Assembly: GCA_946410305.1 (NCBI GenBank)
Contig: CAMJZV010000006.1
Location: 62,001-126,000, forward strand
Source: an uncultured Prevotellaceae bacterium
GTDB lineage: Bacteria; Bacteroidota; Bacteroidia; Bacteroidales; Bacteroidaceae
DNA: 64,000 nucleotides
Reading direction: 5' to 3'
Shown here: in pieces, positions 44,477-52,717 of the stretch
How the letters are laid out: every line of letters starts with the position of its first letter
How positions within the stretch are numbered: the first letter of the stretch is position 1
Notes under the pieces: generated by a model
Seen by the model: only the letters and a program-made list of their open reading frames with translations
Databases searched by the model: none
Told to the model about the DNA's origin: nothing
Position numbers and translations under genes: made by a program

Positions 44477-45319
44477 ATGAAGCGAATAGCGATACAAGGA
44501 TTGATAGGGTCGTTCCACGACATTGCAGCCCACCTCTATTTCGAGGACGAGCAGATACAACTAATCTGTTGCTCCACTTTTGAGGAGGTGTTTCAGCAGA
44601 TGAAGCAAGACCCCACGGCCATTGGCATGCTGGCCATCGAGAATACCATAGCAGGTTCGCTGTTGCACAACTACGAGTTGCTGCGTGACTCTGGCACCAC
44701 TATCGTGGGCGAACATAAGCTACACATCACTCATAGCATCTGCTGTCTGCCTGAGGACGACTGGGATACCATCACTGAGGTGCATTCGCATCCTGTGGCA
44801 CTGATGCAGTGTCGCCAGTTCCTGTCGCAGCACCCACAGATGAAGAATGTCGAGGCTGAAGATACCGCTGGTTCTGCCAAGATGATTGCCGAACAGGGTA
44901 GGAGAGGCTGGGCAGCCATCTGTCATGCTGAGGCTGCCAGACTCTATGGTTTGAAGGTGCTGGAAGACCATATCGAGGACAACAAGCATAATTTCACCCG
45001 TTTCCTGGTCGTCTCGAACCCCAACAAAGCAGACCTGCTGCGCCCGTTGACAGAAGCCAACAAGGCCAGCATGGTGTTCTCACTGCCTCACGAGGAGGGT
45101 TCGTTGGCCCATGTCCTTGCTATTCTGTCGTTCTATAAGATGAACCTTACTAAGATTCAGTCGCTGCCCATCATTGGTCGCGAATGGGAATACCTGTTCT
45201 ATGTCGACGTGATGTATAACGACCTGACACGCTATCGCCAGTCGATAGATGCCATTATTCCGCTAACAAAAGATTTTAAGATATTAGGAGAATACAAAGA
45301 TGGAAAACAAACCATGTAA
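44477..45319 (+). CDS. pheA: Prephenate dehydratase
   Basis: A 280-residue protein. PDT domain: IAIQGLIGSFHDIAAHLYFE, AIENTIAGSLLHNYELL, HLHITHSICCLP-like region and HNFTRFLVVS (the T-R-F active-site segment). ACT domain at about 195-275 (MVFSLPHEEGSLAHVLAILSFYKMNLTKIQSLPI) gives Phe feedback control. It makes phenylpyruvate from prephenate. No chorismate mutase is fused here; that activity is on the gene at 46511. Confidence 0.95.
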   Translation: MKRIAIQGLIGSFHDIAAHLYFEDEQIQLICCSTFEEVFQQMKQDPTAIGMLAIENTIAGSLLHNYELLRDSGTTIVGEHKLHITHSICCLPEDDWDTITEVHSHPVALMQCRQFLSQHPQMKNVEAEDTAGSAKMIAEQGRRGWAAICHAEAARLYGLKVLEDHIEDNKHNFTRFLVVSNPNKADLLRPLTEANKASMVFSLPHEEGSLAHVLAILSFYKMNLTKIQSLPIIGREWEYLFYVDVMYNDLTRYRQSIDAIIPLTKDFKILGEYKDGKQTM

Positions 45320-46481
45320 CATACGGCCTGCAGAGCGCCTTTCGTTGGTCTCAGAATACTATTTCAGTCGTAAGCTGAAAGAGGTGGCACAGTTGAATGC
45401 AGAAGGTAAGGACATCATCAGTCTGGCTATTGGCAGTCCTGATATGCCCCCCTCAGAACAGACCATTGAGAAACTCTGTGAGGTGGCCCGTCAGCCCAAT
45501 GCCCACGGCTATCAGCCCACACAGGGTACTCCTGAACTGCGTCAGGCAATGGCCCAGTTCTACAAGCGTTGGTATGATGTCGATATCGATGCCAAGAGTG
45601 AGCTGTTGCCGCTGATTGGCTCTAAGGAGGGTATCCTGCACGTTACGCTGGCCTTTGTCAACCCTGGCGATGAGGTGTTGGTGCCCAATCCTGGCTATCC
45701 CACCTATACTTCGCTGTCGAAGATTCTGGGCGCAAAGATTGTGAACTACGACCTGCGTGAGGACAATGGTTGGCAGCCAGATTTCGATGAGCTGGAGAAG
45801 ATGGACCTGAGCAAAGTGAAGCTGATGTGGACCAACTATCCCAATATGCCTACTGGTGGTCGTGCACACATGGAGACCTATGAGCGTCTGGTGCGTTTCG
45901 CCAAAGAGCACGACATCGTCGTGGTCAACGACAACCCCTATAGCTTTATCCTCAGCGAGGAGCATCTGAGCATCCTACAAGTGCCTGGTGCCAAGGACTG
46001 CTGCATAGAGTTTAACTCGATGTCTAAGTCACATAACATGCCTGGCTGGCGTGTGGGAATGTGTGCTTCCAATGCTGAGTTCATCCAGTGGATTCTGAAG
46101 GTACAGTCGAATATCGAGAGCGGTACGTTCCGTGGTATTCAGCTGGCAGCTGCAGAGGCTTACAAAAATGATGAGGCTTGGCATCGTGAATACAATATCA
46201 ATCTTTATGCCCGTCGTCGTCAGTATGCTGAGCAGATCATGGATGTGTTGGGTTGCACCTACGACAAGCAGCAGGTCGGTATGTTCCTGTGGGGCAAGAT
46301 TCCTGCAGATATCCAGAACGTGGAAGACCTGACAGAGAAGGTGTTGCACGAGGCTCGCGTCTTTATCACGCCAGGATTCATCTTCGGCTCGAACGGTGAG
46401 CGCTATATCCGCATCTCGCTATGTGCCAAGGAAGAGAAAATCAAAGAAGCCCTTGAACGTATCAAGGCTATGAAAAATTAA
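45300..46481 (+). CDS. Class I/II aminotransferase of the Phe/Tyr operon
   Basis: A 393-residue PLP enzyme. Seen: DIISLAIGSPDMPPSE, LPLIGSKEGILHVTLAFVNPGDEVLVPNPGYPTY, WTNYPNMPTGG, VVNDNPYSFIL, the PLP lysine in FNSMSKSHNMPGWRVGM and FITPGFIFGSNGERYIRISL. It overlaps pheA by 20 bp. From its position it should convert phenylpyruvate and hydroxyphenylpyruvate to Phe and Tyr; aspartate or diaminopimelate aminotransferase relatives cannot be ruled out by sequence. Confidence 0.9.
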   Translation: MENKPCNIRPAERLSLVSEYYFSRKLKEVAQLNAEGKDIISLAIGSPDMPPSEQTIEKLCEVARQPNAHGYQPTQGTPELRQAMAQFYKRWYDVDIDAKSELLPLIGSKEGILHVTLAFVNPGDEVLVPNPGYPTYTSLSKILGAKIVNYDLREDNGWQPDFDELEKMDLSKVKLMWTNYPNMPTGGRAHMETYERLVRFAKEHDIVVVNDNPYSFILSEEHLSILQVPGAKDCCIEFNSMSKSHNMPGWRVGMCASNAEFIQWILKVQSNIESGTFRGIQLAAAEAYKNDEAWHREYNINLYARRRQYAEQIMDVLGCTYDKQQVGMFLWGKIPADIQNVEDLTEKVLHEARVFITPGFIFGSNGERYIRISLCAKEEKIKEALERIKAMKN

Positions 46482-46510
46482 AACGATAAAAAAGTAAAAA
46501 CGATATAACT

Positions 46511-47575
46511 ATGAGTTTAGAATTAGCACCATTGAATTTGCCAAGTGACAACGAACGTCCCTTCGTGATTGCAGGCCCTTGCTCTGCTGAGTCCGAGGAA
46601 CAAGTGATGACTACTGCCAAACAGCTGGCTATGAAAGGCTGTCATAACTTCCGTGCCGGTGTGTGGAAGCCTCGCACCAAGCCCGGTGGCTTTGAGGGTC
46701 ATGGCGAACCTGCCTTGCAATGGATGAAGCAGGTAAAGGAGGAAACCAAGATGCTGGTGGCTACGGAAGTGGCTACGCCAGAACACGTCGAACTGGCTCT
46801 GAAATATGGCATCGACATCCTGTGGGTAGGTGCTCGTACCTCTGCCAACCCCTTCGCTATGCAGGCTCTGGCAGACTCGCTGAAGGGTGTTGATGTTCCC
46901 GTGTTTGTGAAGAACCCTGTGAACCCGGATTTGGAGCTATGGATTGGTGCCTTGGAGCGCATCAACGGTGCTGGCGTGAAGCGTCTGGGAGCCATCCATC
47001 GTGGCTTCTCATCGTACGATAACAAGATCTATCGCAACACCCCTATGTGGCAGATTCCCATTGAGTTGCATCGTCGTATACCAGATCTGCCTATCATCAG
47101 CGATCCATCACATATCGGTGGCCGTCGTGAACTGGTTGCTCCGCTGTGTCAGCAGGCAATGGACCTGGGCTTCGACGGACTGATTATCGAGAGCCACTGC
47201 GATCCTGACAAGGCGTGGAGTGATGCCAAGCAGCAGGTAACTCCCGATGTGCTCGACTATATCCTCTCGTTGTTGGTCATCCGCGACGAGAACACAACGA
47301 CAGAGGGTATCCAGCAGTTGCGTAAGCAGATTGACGAGTTGGACAATCAGATCATGGATATTCTGACCAAGCGTATGCGTGTATGCCGTGAGATTGGACA
47401 GTATAAGAAAGAACACAATATGACGGTGCTGCAGGCCTCTCGCTACAACGAGATACTGTCGAAGCGTGGTGCTCAGGGGTCACTCTGTGGTATGTCGCCC
47501 GACTTCGTAGCACATGTATTTGAGAGTATTCACGAAGAAAGTGTTCGTCAGCAAATAGAGATTATCAACAAATAA
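46511..47575 (+). CDS. Bifunctional DAHP synthase and chorismate mutase
   Basis: A 354-residue protein. Residues 1-255 are a KDO8P-synthase-like DAHP synthase: FVIAGPCSAESEEQVM, FRAGVWKPRTKPGGFEGHG, GARTSANPFAMQALAD, FVKNPVNPDLELWIGALE, PIISDPSHIGGRR, DGLIIESHCDPDKAWSD. Residues 265-354 are a type II chorismate mutase (IQQLRKQIDELDNQIMDILTKRMRVCREIGQYKKEHN). It catalyses the first step of the shikimate route and the chorismate-to-prephenate step. The fusion places both under the Phe/Tyr attenuator. Confidence 0.95.
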   Translation: MSLELAPLNLPSDNERPFVIAGPCSAESEEQVMTTAKQLAMKGCHNFRAGVWKPRTKPGGFEGHGEPALQWMKQVKEETKMLVATEVATPEHVELALKYGIDILWVGARTSANPFAMQALADSLKGVDVPVFVKNPVNPDLELWIGALERINGAGVKRLGAIHRGFSSYDNKIYRNTPMWQIPIELHRRIPDLPIISDPSHIGGRRELVAPLCQQAMDLGFDGLIIESHCDPDKAWSDAKQQVTPDVLDYILSLLVIRDENTTTEGIQQLRKQIDELDNQIMDILTKRMRVCREIGQYKKEHNMTVLQASRYNEILSKRGAQGSLCGMSPDFVAHVFESIHEESVRQQIEIINK

Positions 47576-47578
47576 AAG

Positions 47579-47636
47579 GCTTTTGGCTATTAGCGTTTAG
47601 CTTTTAGCCAATTGCCAATAGCTAACAGCTAAAAGC
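47579..47636. repeat. Imperfect palindrome abutting the tyrA start codon
   Basis: GCTTTTGGCTATTAGC (47579-47594) is nearly complementary to GCTAACAGCTAAAAGC (47621-47636), and the middle also folds. The ATG of tyrA begins at the next base, so the structure could hide the ribosome site. Confidence 0.8.
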
Positions 47637-48431
47637 ATGAAAATATTAGTAATGGGAGCAGGTAAGATGGGAAGCTTCTTCATCGACCTGCTGAGCTTTG
47701 ACCACGAGGTAGCAGTCTTTGAACGTGATGCCAAGCGCATGCGTTTCACCTACAACTGTCAGCGCTTTACAAGCTACGAGGAGATTAAGGCGTTCAAGCC
47801 TGAGTTGCTTATCAATGCTGTCACGTTGAAGTATACCATTCCTGTATTTAAAGAGGTCATTCCCTATCTGCCCAAGGAGTGCATCATTAGCGATATCGCT
47901 TCCGTAAAGACAGATATGAAGGAGTTCTACGAGTCGACAGGCATGCGCTACGTGTCTACACACCCCATGTTCGGACCTACCTTTGCTAACCTGCAGCAGC
48001 TTTCTGAGGAGAACGCTATCATCATCAGCGAGGGCGACTATATGGGACGCATCTTCTTCAAGGACCTCTACCAGAAGCTGGGACTCAATATCTATGAGTA
48101 CACCTTCGAGGAACACGACAAGACGGTGGCTTACTCACTGTCTATCCCCTTCGTCTCAACCTTTGTTTTTGCTGCCGTCATGAAGCATCAGGATGCTCCT
48201 GGTACCACCTTCAAGCGTCACATGCGCATTGCCAAAGGTGTGCTCAACGAGGATGACTACCTGTTGCAGGAAATCCTCTTCAACCCCTATACCCACGACC
48301 AGGTGGCACAGATTCGTACTGAGCTGAAAGAGCTGCTGGAGATTATCGACCAGAAGGATGCCGCAGGTATGAAGGGCTATCTGACGAAGATTCGTGATAA
48401 CGTGAAACGCGACATAGAAATCAAGCAATAG
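47637..48431 (+). CDS. tyrA: Prephenate dehydrogenase
   Basis: A 264-residue protein. NAD-binding start MKILVMGAGKMGSFFIDLLS, then DIASVKTDM, YVSTHPMFGPTFANLQQL (catalytic His) and VAYSLSIPFVSTFVFAA. No ACT domain is present. It makes 4-hydroxyphenylpyruvate, the Tyr precursor. It completes the set pheA, aminotransferase, DAHP synthase-mutase, tyrA. Confidence 0.93.
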   Translation: MKILVMGAGKMGSFFIDLLSFDHEVAVFERDAKRMRFTYNCQRFTSYEEIKAFKPELLINAVTLKYTIPVFKEVIPYLPKECIISDIASVKTDMKEFYESTGMRYVSTHPMFGPTFANLQQLSEENAIIISEGDYMGRIFFKDLYQKLGLNIYEYTFEEHDKTVAYSLSIPFVSTFVFAAVMKHQDAPGTTFKRHMRIAKGVLNEDDYLLQEILFNPYTHDQVAQIRTELKELLEIIDQKDAAGMKGYLTKIRDNVKRDIEIKQ

Positions 48432-48434
48432 CTT

Positions 48435-49220
48435 ATGGCATTAGGAAAGTGGATTGGAGGAATCGTCGGATTCATGAGCGGTGGTCCCTTGGGGGCACTG
48501 GCAGGTATTGTGCTGGGTGGTTTTCTCGACAATATGCTCGATGGGGTGAACACCCCAGAGACGCAGGGTACCTTTGATGGCTATAGCGGCTACCAGACGA
48601 GGGCTGCCCAGGGACAGCGCAACAGTTTCCTATTCTCTATGCTGGTGCTATCCTCGTACATCATCAAGGCAGATGGTAAGGTCATGCACTCCGAGATGGA
48701 ACTGGTGCGCAACATGCTGCGCCAGAACTTCGGCGAGGTAGCCAGTCAGCAGGGTGACGAAATACTGCGTCGTCTGTTTGACGAACAGAAGCGGGTAGGA
48801 GAGCAGCAGTTTAAGATGACTGTTGCCGACTGCTGTCGTCAGATAGCCATGAATATGGACTACTCACAGCGTCTGCAGCTGCTCAACTTCCTTGTCATGA
48901 TTTCACAGGCTGATGGTCGTGTAGACCCTTCAGAGGTCATCGCTATGAAGGAGTGCGCCCAGTGGATGCAGATGTCTGCTGACGAGGTCGACTCTATGCT
49001 GGGTATGGGCAAGGACGACCTGGAGTCGGCCTACAAGGTCCTCGGTGTCTCCCCCGATGCCACTGATGCGGAGGTGAAGCGTGCCTACCGCAATCTGGCG
49101 CTGAACCACCATCCTGACAAGGTGGCTGCCCTGGGCGAGGATGTGCGCAAGGCTGCGGAGAAGAAGTTCCAGGAAATCAACAATGCCAAAGAACGCATTT
49201 GGAAAGCCCGCGGCTTATAA
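48435..49220 (+). CDS. TerB/DnaJ-domain protein (DjlA-like)
   Basis: A 261-residue protein. A glycine-rich hydrophobic N-terminal segment (IGGIVGFMSGGPLGALAGIVLGGFLDNML) probably anchors it to the membrane. A TerB-like domain covers about 65-185 (SSYIIKADGKVMHSEMELVRNML). The J domain at 195-258 has the HPD motif in NHHPDKVA. J domains stimulate Hsp70 ATPase. It follows tyrA after three bases, so it probably rides on the same transcript without a metabolic link. Confidence 0.9.
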   Translation: MALGKWIGGIVGFMSGGPLGALAGIVLGGFLDNMLDGVNTPETQGTFDGYSGYQTRAAQGQRNSFLFSMLVLSSYIIKADGKVMHSEMELVRNMLRQNFGEVASQQGDEILRRLFDEQKRVGEQQFKMTVADCCRQIAMNMDYSQRLQLLNFLVMISQADGRVDPSEVIAMKECAQWMQMSADEVDSMLGMGKDDLESAYKVLGVSPDATDAEVKRAYRNLALNHHPDKVAALGEDVRKAAEKKFQEINNAKERIWKARGL

Positions 49221-49234
49221 CTCCCCGTGTTTAA

Positions 49235-49290
49235 GTCTAAGGAATCAAGGAAATAAATTCCTAAGTTCCCAGATTCCTTAGACTAAAAAA
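49235..49290 (+). terminator. Terminator of the Phe/Tyr operon
   Basis: GTCTAAGGAATC (49235-49246) and GATTCCTTAGAC (49272-49283) form a perfect 12-bp stem, followed by A-rich then T-poor bases. CCCAGATTCCTTAGAC recurs near 49816 and, with flanks, near 55742. Confidence 0.75.
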
Positions 49291-49326
49291 TCTGTGCAAA
49301 ACCGCCCAACTTTCCAAAACTTTTCG

Positions 49327-49334
49327 TATCTTTG
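49327..49334 (+). promoter_or_regulatory. -7 promoter element of the first TA-like pair
   Basis: TATCTTTG inside TTTCCAAAACTTTTCGTATC, a segment repeated before the TA-like pair at 53593. Confidence 0.7.
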
Positions 49335-49354
49335 CACCGTAGAACAATAAGATT

Positions 49355-49501
49355 ATGATAGTTACCAACAATATAGCAGTTCAGAACAAGCCCACGAAGT
49401 CAGTATCTACTACTGAGCGCGTGATGGCCAGCACCATGTCTGTCGACGAGTATTTTGACGAGTTGATCTCGCAAGTTCACGAGGACTACGCGGAGCTATA
49501 A
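49355..49501 (+). CDS. Small antitoxin-like protein
   Basis: A 48-residue protein (VSTTERVMASTMSVDEYFDEL in its middle) of the small acidic kind that precedes RelE/ParE toxins in Bacteroidota. It begins 20 bp past a -7 element. Its stop overlaps, in another frame, the start of the region homologous to a toxin (see next). The pairing is the chief evidence. Confidence 0.65.
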   Translation: MIVTNNIAVQNKPTKSVSTTERVMASTMSVDEYFDELISQVHEDYAEL

Positions 49502-49532
49502 AGTCAGAATCAGCCTCGCAGCACGTGCTGAC

Positions 49533-49796
49533 ATGGTTGAGTTGCGCAAGTTCCTCAAGGCCATGATGACCGAGGAAGGCGCAGTTCGCTATGCCAACAA
49601 CATGCGAACAGAGGTTAAGATGCTTTCTGTGTATGCCGAGTGTTATGGTCGCAGCACCTCAGCCGCACTTCGCTTGATTCATCCTGAAGCTCGCCGTATG
49701 GTGTCACATAATCGTAAGTGGGTGTATGTCTATCATATCGATGGTCCATTTGTTATTGTTGACAGAATTCTCCCAGCCCAAATGAATAAAGGCTGA
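49533..49796 (+). CDS. RelE/ParE-type toxin lacking a standard start codon for its first residues
   Basis: An 87-residue frame from ATG 49533, but toxin-like sequence starts upstream (YKVRISLAARAD from 49497, the usual beginning of the RelE/ParE fold). Between the preceding in-frame TGA (49464) and 49533 there is no ATG, GTG or TTG. Later features fit the family: YANNMRTEVKMLSVYAECYG, RRMVSHNRKWVYVYHIDGPFVIVDRILP. It may begin at a rare codon, be joined to the antitoxin by a +1 shift at CTA-TAA (49496-49501), or be an N-terminally shortened remnant. Confidence 0.6.
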   Translation: MVELRKFLKAMMTEEGAVRYANNMRTEVKMLSVYAECYGRSTSAALRLIHPEARRMVSHNRKWVYVYHIDGPFVIVDRILPAQMNKG

Positions 49797-50065
49797 CGCC
49801 ATAGAATTCCCTAATTCCCAGATTCCTTAGACCAAATAAAGTTTCTGCCCTTTCTCTCTTTGAGAGTGTGGCGTTGCAATCTGCGGGACCATTGCCATAA
49901 TCTGCGTCATTTCTCCCACCTAAAGGTAGGAGTGTGGCGTTGCAATGCGTAATCTGCGAGAGACTAAAACCCCTTTTCCCCCCTATATCATCGATGAAGG
50001 TGTCGATTTGTCGGCACCTTTTTATTTTTTAGCTAAATTTTAACCATTGTTTCAAAAATAATTCG
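49797..50065. repeat. Repeat-rich spacer between the first TA-like pair and upxY
   Basis: Direct repeat GAGTGTGGCGTTGCAAT at 49864-49880 and 49930-49946, each beside a small hairpin. Between and after them are the words CTGCGGGACCAT, AATCTGCGTCAT and ATCTGCGAGAGA that recur in the promoter repeats at 51229, 52092, 54591 and 55652. It looks like a degenerate member of that family. Confidence 0.8.
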
Positions 50066-50399
50066 TAACTTTGCACCGAATTCCGCATTTGCTTGCGCCG
50101 AAGCCAAAGGATTCATCTCCTGCGGAGGAAGGGTGGGTAGCGGTTTTCAGACATGATGAAGGCGTTTACACGACCTTTGTTCGAGACCATCTGGAATCTG
50201 GAAAATTCGAACTTGGAATCTTGAACATAGCGACGGTAGATGTCCCAGGGATGTGTTTATACGCGTCCCCTTATCCGTATCGGATAGGGAGAACTTATAT
50301 TCATATCGGCGTGGGCTCTGACGTTGTCTGTTCAATTTCAAAGGCAATTCCAGAGCCTCAGATGGTGGAACGGACAGCAATCGGTTCCACGCTTTTTTT
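50066..50399 (+). promoter_or_regulatory. Promoter and long 5' leader with terminator upstream of upxY
   Basis: TAACTTTG at 50066-50073 is the -7 element. The leader, almost 390 nt, includes a hairpin CTCCTGCGGAGGA near 50118 and an intrinsic terminator: GTGGAAC (50365-50371) with GTTCCAC (50384-50390), then GC and seven T. UpxY-type proteins prevent early termination in the leaders of their own operons, which fits. The 119-codon frame here is taken to be a shadow of the leader. Confidence 0.7.
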
Positions 50400-50460
50400 G
50401 TGTCTTGATGCCAGTCTTCTGGTGACATAAAGAATTCTTTCGAAAGTTGTCCTATCCGAC

Positions 50461-51174
50461 GTGAGTACGAAGAATACCATTGCTCCTCAGCAAGCCATCC
50501 GTGCCAACAGTGCGGACACTCCGAGCTATACCCCTGTCACATCCCTCACCAAGGCCGAAACGGACGGTAATGCCTGTGCCGACTATGCCAGTCTCCCCAA
50601 CCTCGAGGTCGATGACAATGAGATCTGCTGGTATCCCCTCAACATCTATCATTCCAATCCCAAGAAAGCTTTCCGCATCCGTGATGCCTTTTTCAAGAAA
50701 GGCTTCACCACCTATCTCCGCCTGAAATACCACGAAGTCATCCGCCATGAGGAACTCCGCAACGAAGCCAGACCCGTCATCAGCAATCTCATCTTTGTCG
50801 AGATCAAGAAGAAGATTGTCCGTGCCCTCAAACATACCGACCCAGACTTCCTCTCTGTCCAGTTCATGACCAGACCCAGGCGGAGTAGGGAAGAGAAGAG
50901 CCAGATCCTCTCTGTCCCTAAGAAGGAGATGGAGAATTTCATCGATGCCGAGACCCGTGAAGACGTCGATGGTCTGCGCATCCCCTTTGAGGTCGATGAG
51001 GCCAATGCCAAGCCAGGCCGCAAGGTCCGCATCATCCGTGGCCCCTTTGCCGGCATCACTGGAGAGATTAAGAATTTCAAGACCCATCGCATCGTCCTGG
51101 TCCGCTTGTCCGACCTAGGTCTTGCCAATGCCATCACCAAGATCCCCAAGTCCGACCTCCAGTTCCTTGAATAG
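50461..51174 (+). CDS. upxY: UpxY-family NusG-like transcription antiterminator
   Basis: A 237-residue protein starting at GTG (50461). NGN domain: WYPLNIYHSNPKKAFRIRDAFF, KYHEVIRHEELRN, LIFVEIKKKIVRAL. KOW domain: KPGRKVRIIRGPFAGITGEIKNFKTHRIVLVRL. In Bacteroides fragilis such proteins head each capsular polysaccharide operon and let polymerase pass the leader. No upxZ follows. Here the polysaccharide genes (rfbDCAB) begin only at 60.6 kb, after a series of TA-like cassettes. Confidence 0.85.
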   Translation: MSTKNTIAPQQAIRANSADTPSYTPVTSLTKAETDGNACADYASLPNLEVDDNEICWYPLNIYHSNPKKAFRIRDAFFKKGFTTYLRLKYHEVIRHEELRNEARPVISNLIFVEIKKKIVRALKHTDPDFLSVQFMTRPRRSREEKSQILSVPKKEMENFIDAETREDVDGLRIPFEVDEANAKPGRKVRIIRGPFAGITGEIKNFKTHRIVLVRLSDLGLANAITKIPKSDLQFLE

Positions 51175-51228
51175 TTCTTTTTTCTAAGGACCCAAGAAAT
51201 TACTCGCACCTTTTTTAGCGAAGCGATG

Positions 51229-51352
51229 TTTCTGCTATTTCTGCAATTTCTGCGGGACCATAGTCAAAATCTGCGTCATCAGCGCCATCTGCGAGAGATA
51301 AAGAAAAATAGCCAAATTCTTGCAATTCTCAATAATTCTTCCTATCTTTGCA
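51229..51352 (+). repeat. Promoter repeat, copy 1
   Basis: 124 bp identical to 52092-52215. Its 107-bp core (51246-51352) matches 54591-54697 with one difference. It ends in TATCTTTGCA, so each copy brings a -7 element (51343-51350) for the gene pair that follows. Confidence 0.95.
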
Positions 51353-51369
51353 CCCAAAGAAGACAAGTT

Positions 51370-51684
51370 ATGATATCGACAGTAAATACTCCATCCACTG
51401 AAATCAGCACTGCAGATGCCCTTTGGGTACTCATTCAGAGTCAGACGAAAGCAGTTCAAAAGGCTTTGATTCAACGGATTCTTGAAAGTCAGACAAGTGA
51501 GAAGACCAAGGCTCAGCAGATGATGGTCAAGGCTGCGAGTAAGCGAGAGCAGCGTGATGCTAGCATTGACACTGCCGAGCGTGAGCAGGCTCGATTAAGG
51601 ATCAAGGAGAGTCTCACTAGGGCGTTTGATGAACTCCATTCTGGAAAGGTACATCATGATGCCCGTAAACTCTTTTCCAAATGA
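51370..51684 (+). CDS. Antitoxin-like protein of the second TA pair
   Basis: A 104-residue helical, charged protein from the ATG at 51370, which lies 20 bp after the promoter; the longer frame upstream runs through the repeat. Middle segment: RILESQTSEKTKAQQMMVKAASKREQRD, then a long amphipathic helix. It overlaps the toxin by four bases (ATGA). Position and coupling suggest antitoxin. Confidence 0.65.
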   Translation: MISTVNTPSTEISTADALWVLIQSQTKAVQKALIQRILESQTSEKTKAQQMMVKAASKREQRDASIDTAEREQARLRIKESLTRAFDELHSGKVHHDARKLFSK

Positions 51685-52028
51685 AGGTTTCTTTTGACTA
51701 TCTTGATGAGTTTGTACGAGGTGCGAAAGTACTTCGCAAACGATATCCGTCGTTTGAGTCTGATTATGATACCTTTCTCAATGAATTGGAGAAGAATCCC
51801 TATGGAGGCGAATCATTAGGTCATCATACATATAAGAATCGCATGGCCATCGCCTCGAAAGGAAAAGGGAAAAGTGGAGGTGCGCGAGTCATTACCTATA
51901 ATCTTCAGCAAGTGAACGATGAAGAAGTGCTGATTACACTGATGTCTATCTATGACAAGTCTGACGTAGAGAATGTATCAGATGCATATCTCCGCAGCCT
52001 TGTACAGCAGATGGAAACTGCTAAATAA
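51681..52028 (+). CDS. RelE-family toxin
   Basis: A 115-residue protein. YLDEFVRGAKVLRKRYPSFE opens the fold; NPYGGESLGHHTYKNRMAIASKGKGKSGGARVITY carries the basic strand region and the RVITY-like core; LITLMSIYDKSDVENVSDAYL ends it. These are the features of the Bacteroidetes RelE group, ribosome-dependent mRNA nucleases. It follows its antitoxin with ATGA overlap. Confidence 0.8.
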   Translation: MKVSFDYLDEFVRGAKVLRKRYPSFESDYDTFLNELEKNPYGGESLGHHTYKNRMAIASKGKGKSGGARVITYNLQQVNDEEVLITLMSIYDKSDVENVSDAYLRSLVQQMETAK

Positions 52029-52055
52029 AGCACAGAATATATAATATCCCTCTTT

Positions 52056-52085
52056 GGTCACTCCATCAGGAGTTGACCCTTTTTT
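52056..52085 (+). terminator. Terminator repeat, copy 1
   Basis: GGTCACTCC (52056-52064) with GGAGTTGACC (52069-52078), one bulge, then a T run. Preceded by ATCCCTCTTT. The same unit recurs at 53253, 54501 and 55402. Confidence 0.9.
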
Positions 52086-52091
52086 GTTAAC

Positions 52092-52215
52092 TTTCTGCTA
52101 TTTCTGCAATTTCTGCGGGACCATAGTCAAAATCTGCGTCATCAGCGCCATCTGCGAGAGATAAAGAAAAATAGCCAAATTCTTGCAATTCTCAATAATT
52201 CTTCCTATCTTTGCA
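52092..52215 (+). repeat. Promoter repeat, copy 2
   Basis: Identical to 51229-51352 over all 124 bp. The similarity with the copy at 54591 continues into the next gene to about residue 17. Confidence 0.95.
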
Positions 52216-52234
52216 TCGAGAAATAATATATATT

Positions 52235-52717
52235 ATGGAGGACAATGTTTCAACAATGGCATCCGAGCCTGTAGCAGCATATTCCATGACATCATACAAT
52301 GATGTGATGGATTATATGCATTCCATCCACATTTCCCGTGAGGATAAGGAAAAGGTAGCCAAGCGCTTGACGATAGAGGTTTCTCAGCCAGCTTTGGCAG
52401 AGGCCTATGAGCGTATTGACCATCTGAGCACACTTCCGAAGGATTGGGATGGTCATGGAGCATTGCCTATATCTTATAAGGTTCTTAGAAATATTAAGCG
52501 AGTACTGATGCTCTCGCAGAATTCCGACTGGGAACATTGGATGATAGCCCCTGATACCAATGCCACACTCTGTATAGAGTCTAAGACTACAGGAGCCGTT
52601 ATCAGTCTCGGAGCCTATGAGTATTCTTACTTTGCCAAGATTGATGGTGTAAGATACGGCGAAAGCCATATTGATTTTGATCCTGAATCGTTCTTGGAGC
52701 TAATGCGCAGATTTTAA
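52235..52717 (+). CDS. Gene A of an undescribed gene pair
   Basis: A 160-residue protein from the ATG at 52235 after the promoter. Residues 1-17 (MEDNVSTMASEPVAAYS) are identical to the paralogue at 54720. A helical segment (HISREDKEKVAKRLTIEV) and the motif KDWDGHGALPISYKVLRN follow, then strands around WMIAPDTNATLCIES and GAYEYSYFAK. WDGxGA-type motifs occur in several uncharacterised proteins I recall, with no function. The stop and the start of gene B overlap as TAATG, so the two are coupled. A toxin-antitoxin-like or defence role is inference only. Confidence 0.7.
   Translation: MEDNVSTMASEPVAAYSMTSYNDVMDYMHSIHISREDKEKVAKRLTIEVSQPALAEAYERIDHLSTLPKDWDGHGALPISYKVLRNIKRVLMLSQNSDWEHWMIAPDTNATLCIESKTTGAVISLGAYEYSYFAKIDGVRYGESHIDFDPESFLELMRRF

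Noticed and set aside
50071..50430. 119-codon frame between the promoter and upxY
   Set aside because: It fills the expected leader of upxY and contains the intrinsic terminator with its T run. It starts almost at the predicted transcription start and resembles no protein I know.
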